The notes beneath the pieces are model-generated. The model searched no databases. It saw only the letters and a program-made list of their open reading frames with translations, and was not told where the DNA came from. A stretch of DNA of 7,841 nucleotides from CBDHHC01 sp050633205 (GTDB taxonomy: Bacteria > Pseudomonadota > Alphaproteobacteria > Rhizobiales > CBDHHC01), in the NCBI GenBank assembly GCA_050633205.1, contig JBOEGA010000058.1, positions 1 through 7,841 of the forward strand. Reading direction: 5' to 3'. Positions 5,686 to 7,841 of the stretch are shown here, one piece after another. How positions within the stretch are numbered: the stretch's first letter is position 1; every line of letters starts with the position of its first letter. The position numbers were made by a program, and so were the translations under genes.

Positions 5686-6021
5686 ATGCGTAATATATTT
5701 TTATGTCTTCTTTTCACATTTGTTTTTGTTGATTATGCGAGTGCTGCAAAAAAGTGCGGTAAGGCATCGTGGTATGCTCTTAAAGGGAGAACTGCCAGTG
5801 GTGAGAGAAACAATCCCAATGCGATGACGGCTGCTCACAAACGTCTTCGTTTCGGGCGTATTGTGACTGTTAAGAATATGCGTAATGGGCGAACGGTCAA
5901 AGTTCGTATTAATGATCGCGGGCCCTTCAAACGTGGACGGATCATTGATGTCAGCAGAGCTGCTGCCAGTAAACTGGGCTTCAGGTCACGTGGGATCGCC
6001 AGGGTCTGTATTTTCTATTGA
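5686..6021 (+). CDS. Mini RlpA-like double-psi β-barrel protein, copy 2
   Basis: This 111-residue paralog of the gene at 4416 has the same length and no gaps. From residue 20 on, 83 of 92 residues are identical. The nine changes are mostly conservative (for example R to K, V to I, Y to F). The signal peptides share little beyond type (MRNIFLCLLFTFVFVDYAS here). The RlpA motifs are the same: ASWYALKGRTASGE, MTAAH, VRINDRGPF, GRIIDVS. N43 again replaces the usual active-site Asp, and C24 and C108 are again the only mature cysteines. In the first 32 mature codons examined, 18 differ synonymously while the amino acids are identical, so the duplication is old and the protein is under strong selection. 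It should act on or bind peptidoglycan in the periplasm. The ribosome binding site is AAAGG at about 5676-5680. It has its own promoter and terminator. Confidence 0.88.
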   Translation: MRNIFLCLLFTFVFVDYASAAKKCGKASWYALKGRTASGERNNPNAMTAAHKRLRFGRIVTVKNMRNGRTVKVRINDRGPFKRGRIIDVSRAAASKLGFRSRGIARVCIFY

Positions 6022-6052
6022 GTAGTCTCATGCCTAAATTCTGATCAAACTA

Positions 6053-6085
6053 AAAAAGCATGTGCCTTTAAAACACATGCTTTTT
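6053..6085. terminator. Bidirectional terminator between rlpA copy 2 and the α/β-hydrolase
   Basis: AAAAAGCATGTG (6053-6064) pairs perfectly with CACATGCTTTTT (6074-6085) around a 9-nt loop. A-run and T-run flanks on both sides make it suitable for both the plus-strand rlpA copy 2 (stop 6021) and the minus-strand hydrolase (stop 6109). Confidence 0.82.
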
Positions 6086-6108
6086 CAATAAGTTTTATAA
6101 TTGAGTTT

Positions 6109-6789
6109 CTACAGCTCAACCTCTCCCTCTACAGGGCGGGGCCGACGGACACCAGCGCCTCTTTTATCGAGGTAAGAGTGTATACATTCAATTAGTTCAT
6201 CTGATTTCCCTTCAAAGAAGTGGTTTGTATCCGGGATAATCTCGTGATCAATAATGATGCCTTTTTGTGTTTTCAGCTTTTTCACCAGCTCTGCTACAGA
6301 TTCTGTTGGAACAACACGATCCTGAGCACCGTTGACCATCAGTCCTGAAGATGGGCAAGGGGCCAGGAAGCTGAAATCATAGAGGTTTGCTGGTGGGGCA
6401 ATTGAGATAAAGCCTTCAATTTCGGGGCGTCTCATAAGCAGCTGCATGGCAACCCAGGCACCAAAAGATACACCGGCAATCCAGCATGTCTGAGAGTCAT
6501 TATTATAAGACTGCATCCAGTCAAGAGCTGTTGCTGCATCTGATAATTCGCCGGGGCCGTTATCAAACATGCCCTGAGAGCGGCCAACGCCTCTGAAATT
6601 AAACCTCAGTACTGAAAATCCACGCTCAACAAATGCATAATACATATGGTAAATGAGCTGATTATTCATGGTTCCGCCAAATTGCGGGTGTGGGTGCAAT
6701 AAAATTGCTATCGGCGAATCAGATGCTGATTCGTGGTGATATCTGGCTTCTAAACGACCGGCCGGGCCATTAATGATAACTTCAGGCAT
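6109..6789 (-). CDS. Cytosolic α/β-hydrolase next to the iscR locus
   Basis: This is a 226-residue single-domain α/β-hydrolase without a signal peptide. Motifs in order are ILLHPHPQFGGTMNN (29-43, the HPHPxxGGTMxN signature of the COG2945-type group), RFNFRGVGRSQG (62-73) and AGVSFGAW with nucleophile S108. The likely acid is D157 (NGAQDRVVP) and the base H190 (PDTNHFF). The C-terminus carries a short Arg/Pro/Glu tail. Members of this group are often found close to suf/isc genes in alphaproteobacteria, from general knowledge, but their substrate is not established. The gene is divergent from iscR across 314 bp that contain the IscR site, so it could share iron-sulfur control. The ribosome binding site is weak. 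The start at 6789 fits the domain boundaries. Confidence 0.85.
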   Translation of the reverse strand: MPEVIINGPAGRLEARYHHESASDSPIAILLHPHPQFGGTMNNQLIYHMYYAFVERGFSVLRFNFRGVGRSQGMFDNGPGELSDAATALDWMQSYNNDSQTCWIAGVSFGAWVAMQLLMRRPEIEGFISIAPPANLYDFSFLAPCPSSGLMVNGAQDRVVPTESVAELVKKLKTQKGIIIDHEIIPDTNHFFEGKSDELIECIHSYLDKRGAGVRRPRPVEGEVEL

Positions 6790-6875
6790 GGTAAGTTTAT
6801 GGTTTCTTTATCAAATCCTGGTTGAGCAGCAAATGCTTACACAGCTGTTAATTGACCTGCTTTGTCGCAGTATGA

Positions 6876-6900
6876 ATACTTGACTTATTCAGTCGGGAAT
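6876..6900. promoter_or_regulatory. Type 1 IscR binding site
   Basis: The left half ATACTTGACT and right half AGTCGGGAAT flank the central TATTC. They match the E. coli type 1 IscR consensus (ATASYYGACT, RWWWY, AGTCRRSTAT) at 23 of 25 positions. The site overlaps the -35 and spacer of the promoter at 6880-6908, as expected for repression by [2Fe-2S]-IscR. Confidence 0.75.
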
Positions 6901-6908
6901 TCTATATT
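6880..6908 (+). promoter_or_regulatory. Promoter of the iscR operon
   Basis: TTGACT (6880-6885), a 17-bp spacer and TATATT (6903-6908) form the best σ70-type promoter in the window. Transcription toward iscR would begin near 6915, giving a leader of about 190 nt before the ATG at 7104. Confidence 0.65.
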
Positions 6909-7000
6909 CCAGTTTAGAACTATTCAAAACTACATATTGCAGGTGCGAGCGCGCTAATTAGTCCAAATAATTTAACGTCGTACATAGCATACAGTGTAGG

Positions 7001-7040
7001 GGCAATGGCAAGGGGTATCACCCATTTTTGTGTTATTGCC
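7001..7040 (+). other. Stem-loop in the iscR leader
   Basis: GGCAAT (7001-7006) pairs with ATTGCC (7035-7040). Inside it GGGT (7013-7016) pairs with ACCC (7020-7023), followed by ATTTTT. The inner hairpin plus T-run is terminator-like but short (4 bp). This could be a leader regulatory structure or chance. Confidence 0.35.
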
Positions 7041-7103
7041 TGTTGACATTATTTAACATCTGTGTCGCTCAGGTTGAAATACAATAGGCTTTTAGGGAAA
7101 ATT

Positions 7104-7571
7104 ATGCAGTTAACCACGAAAGGACGTTATGCGGTTATGGCTATGGCTGATATGGCCTATCGCTGTAATAGTACCGGTAATGCGCCTGTTTCCCTCGCAC
7201 AGATATCAGAACGTCAGGATATTTCTCTTTCTTACCTGGAACAGCTATTCGTTAAGTTGCGGCGTGCCGGGCTTGTCAGCAGCGTGCGTGGGCCAGGTGG
7301 TGGTTACAAACTTGAGCGTAGCCCTGAAGAAATTCTGATATTTGATATTATGGCTGCTGTTGATGAGCCAGTTAAAATGGTGCGCTGTGTTGGTGATGAG
7401 CTTGATAAAGGGTGTGTTGGTGGTGAGCGTTGTCTGACGCATGGATTATGGGCGTCTATGGGGCGCCATCTTGTTGATTTTCTTCAGACAACGTCGCTTA
7501 ATGATGTAATCGATGGTTCGCTTAACAAAAATATTGGTACGACGCCTCCTGCTTTTGAGGTGACGTTATGA
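7104..7571 (+). CDS. iscR: Rrf2-family Fe-S cluster regulator IscR
   Basis: This 155-residue transcription factor starts at ATG 7104, with AGGGA at 7094-7098, and opens with the standard MQLTTKGRYAVMAMADMA. A start at 7062 would add 14 atypical residues. The N-terminal winged helix includes ISERQDISLSYLEQLFVKLRRAGLV (34-58) and the RGPGGGY wing (62-68). The cluster-binding region has C95, C104, C110 and H113 (ERCLTH), equivalent to the three Cys and His that hold the [2Fe-2S] cluster in E. coli IscR. The first two cysteines are eight residues apart rather than five. IscR senses cell Fe-S status and represses or activates Fe-S assembly genes. The upstream type 1 site implies autoregulation. 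The stop overlaps the next start (ATGA), so translation is probably coupled to the cysteine desulfurase. Confidence 0.93.
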   Translation: MQLTTKGRYAVMAMADMAYRCNSTGNAPVSLAQISERQDISLSYLEQLFVKLRRAGLVSSVRGPGGGYKLERSPEEILIFDIMAAVDEPVKMVRCVGDELDKGCVGGERCLTHGLWASMGRHLVDFLQTTSLNDVIDGSLNKNIGTTPPAFEVTL

Positions 7572-7841
7572 CCAAACGGGTTTATCTGGATTATAATGCA
7601 ACTGCGCCTTTGCGGGATATTGCACGGGAATCCATGATTAATGTGTTGAATCAGGTTGGTAATGCTTCTTCTGTACATGAGGAAGGGCGCAGGGCCCGGG
7701 CTGTTATTGAGACAGCAAGGGAGCAGGTGGCCGCACTTATCAATGTATCACCAAAATTTATCGTATTTACAGGCGGTGGTACTGAAGCAAATATGACGGC
7801 TTTGTCGCCTGAACTGGTGGCCGCAAATAAGCCGGGAAGCA
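7568..7841 (+). CDS. Cysteine desulfurase, N-terminal part (3' end outside window)
   Basis: The visible 91 residues start with MTKRVYLDYNATAPLR, the usual opening of NifS/IscS-type class V aminotransferase-fold cysteine desulfurases. NASSVHEEGRRAR (about 34-46) and IVFTGGGTEANM (about 73-84) follow; the last corresponds to the cofactor-phosphate-binding TSGATE region of IscS. The PLP-binding lysine and the catalytic cysteine loop lie beyond the window edge and cannot be checked. The enzyme would take sulfur from L-cysteine for Fe-S cluster assembly. The start overlaps the iscR stop by four bases (ATGA at 7568-7571), which indicates one operon and translational coupling. Whether it is the IscS type or the extra desulfurase that opens alphaproteobacterial suf operons cannot be decided from this end. 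Confidence 0.9.
   Translation, partial: MTKRVYLDYNATAPLRDIARESMINVLNQVGNASSVHEEGRRARAVIETAREQVAALINVSPKFIVFTGGGTEANMTALSPELVAANKPGS

Larger units (their letters stand above)
6790..7103. other. Divergent regulatory region between the α/β-hydrolase and iscR
   Basis: This 314-bp region has no credible protein gene. It contains the IscR site and overlapping promoter (6876-6908), an iscR leader of about 190 nt, and a nested stem-loop at 7001-7040. The leader also contains TTGACA at 7043-7048, but no matching -10 follows at a normal distance. No promoter for the hydrolase could be identified with confidence. Confidence 0.6.

Noticed and set aside
7005..7046. A 13-residue Cys-containing leader peptide upstream of iscR
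   Set aside because: The AGGGG tract is only two bases from the ATG, too close for a good ribosome binding site, and two cysteines in such a short ORF can be chance.
7043..7071. A second iscR promoter starting with TTGACA
   Set aside because: The -35 is perfect but no acceptable -10 hexamer lies 16-18 bp downstream.
1..7841. CRISPR array, insertion sequence or prophage features
   Set aside because: No regularly spaced direct repeats, transposase or integrase motifs, or terminal inverted repeats with target duplications were seen; the gene content is ordinary chromosomal.

Overview
The window looks like chromosomal DNA from a moderately AT-leaning alphaproteobacterium. I base this on two things. 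The porin has an N-terminal coiled-coil segment (DLEERVAELEATT) typical of alphaproteobacterial porins. The right edge has an α/β-hydrolase, then iscR, then a cysteine desulfurase, which resembles the start of the alphaproteobacterial suf (Fe-S cluster assembly) locus. I cannot name a genus.

Layout from left to right. At 2-421 (+) is the C-terminal part of an RlaP-like nucleotidyltransferase that starts outside the window. At 497-1252 (+) is an SDR-family oxidoreductase. At 1380-1688 (+) is a small exported HEAT-repeat protein. A strongly structured intergenic element (about 1754-1838) lies between it and the convergent porin gene (1850-2962, -). An AT-rich gap of about 570 bp (2963-3529) lies upstream of the porin and has no convincing gene. 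An exported PHB-depolymerase-like esterase follows (3530-4321, -).

The middle holds the most unusual part, a compact envelope cassette. A mini-RlpA protein (4416-4751, +), an exported thioredoxin-like protein (4816-5517, +) and a second mini-RlpA (5686-6021, +) follow one another. The two RlpA proteins are almost identical in the mature part (83 of 92 residues), although their codons have diverged widely. Their promoters keep the same -35, 17-bp spacer, -10 and initially transcribed sequence. The terminators after the thioredoxin gene and after the second rlpA share the same stem sequence. Each mature RlpA has exactly two cysteines, one near each end, so the thioredoxin-like protein between them is a plausible disulfide partner. 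That link is inference.

At the right end a cytosolic α/β-hydrolase (6109-6789, -) is divergent from iscR (7104-7571, +), whose stop overlaps the start of a cysteine desulfurase (7568 to the edge). A near-consensus type 1 IscR site (23 of 25 positions) overlaps a good σ70-type promoter at 6880-6908. This predicts autoregulation by Fe-S-loaded IscR and leaves an unusually long iscR leader of about 190 nt that contains a stem-loop.
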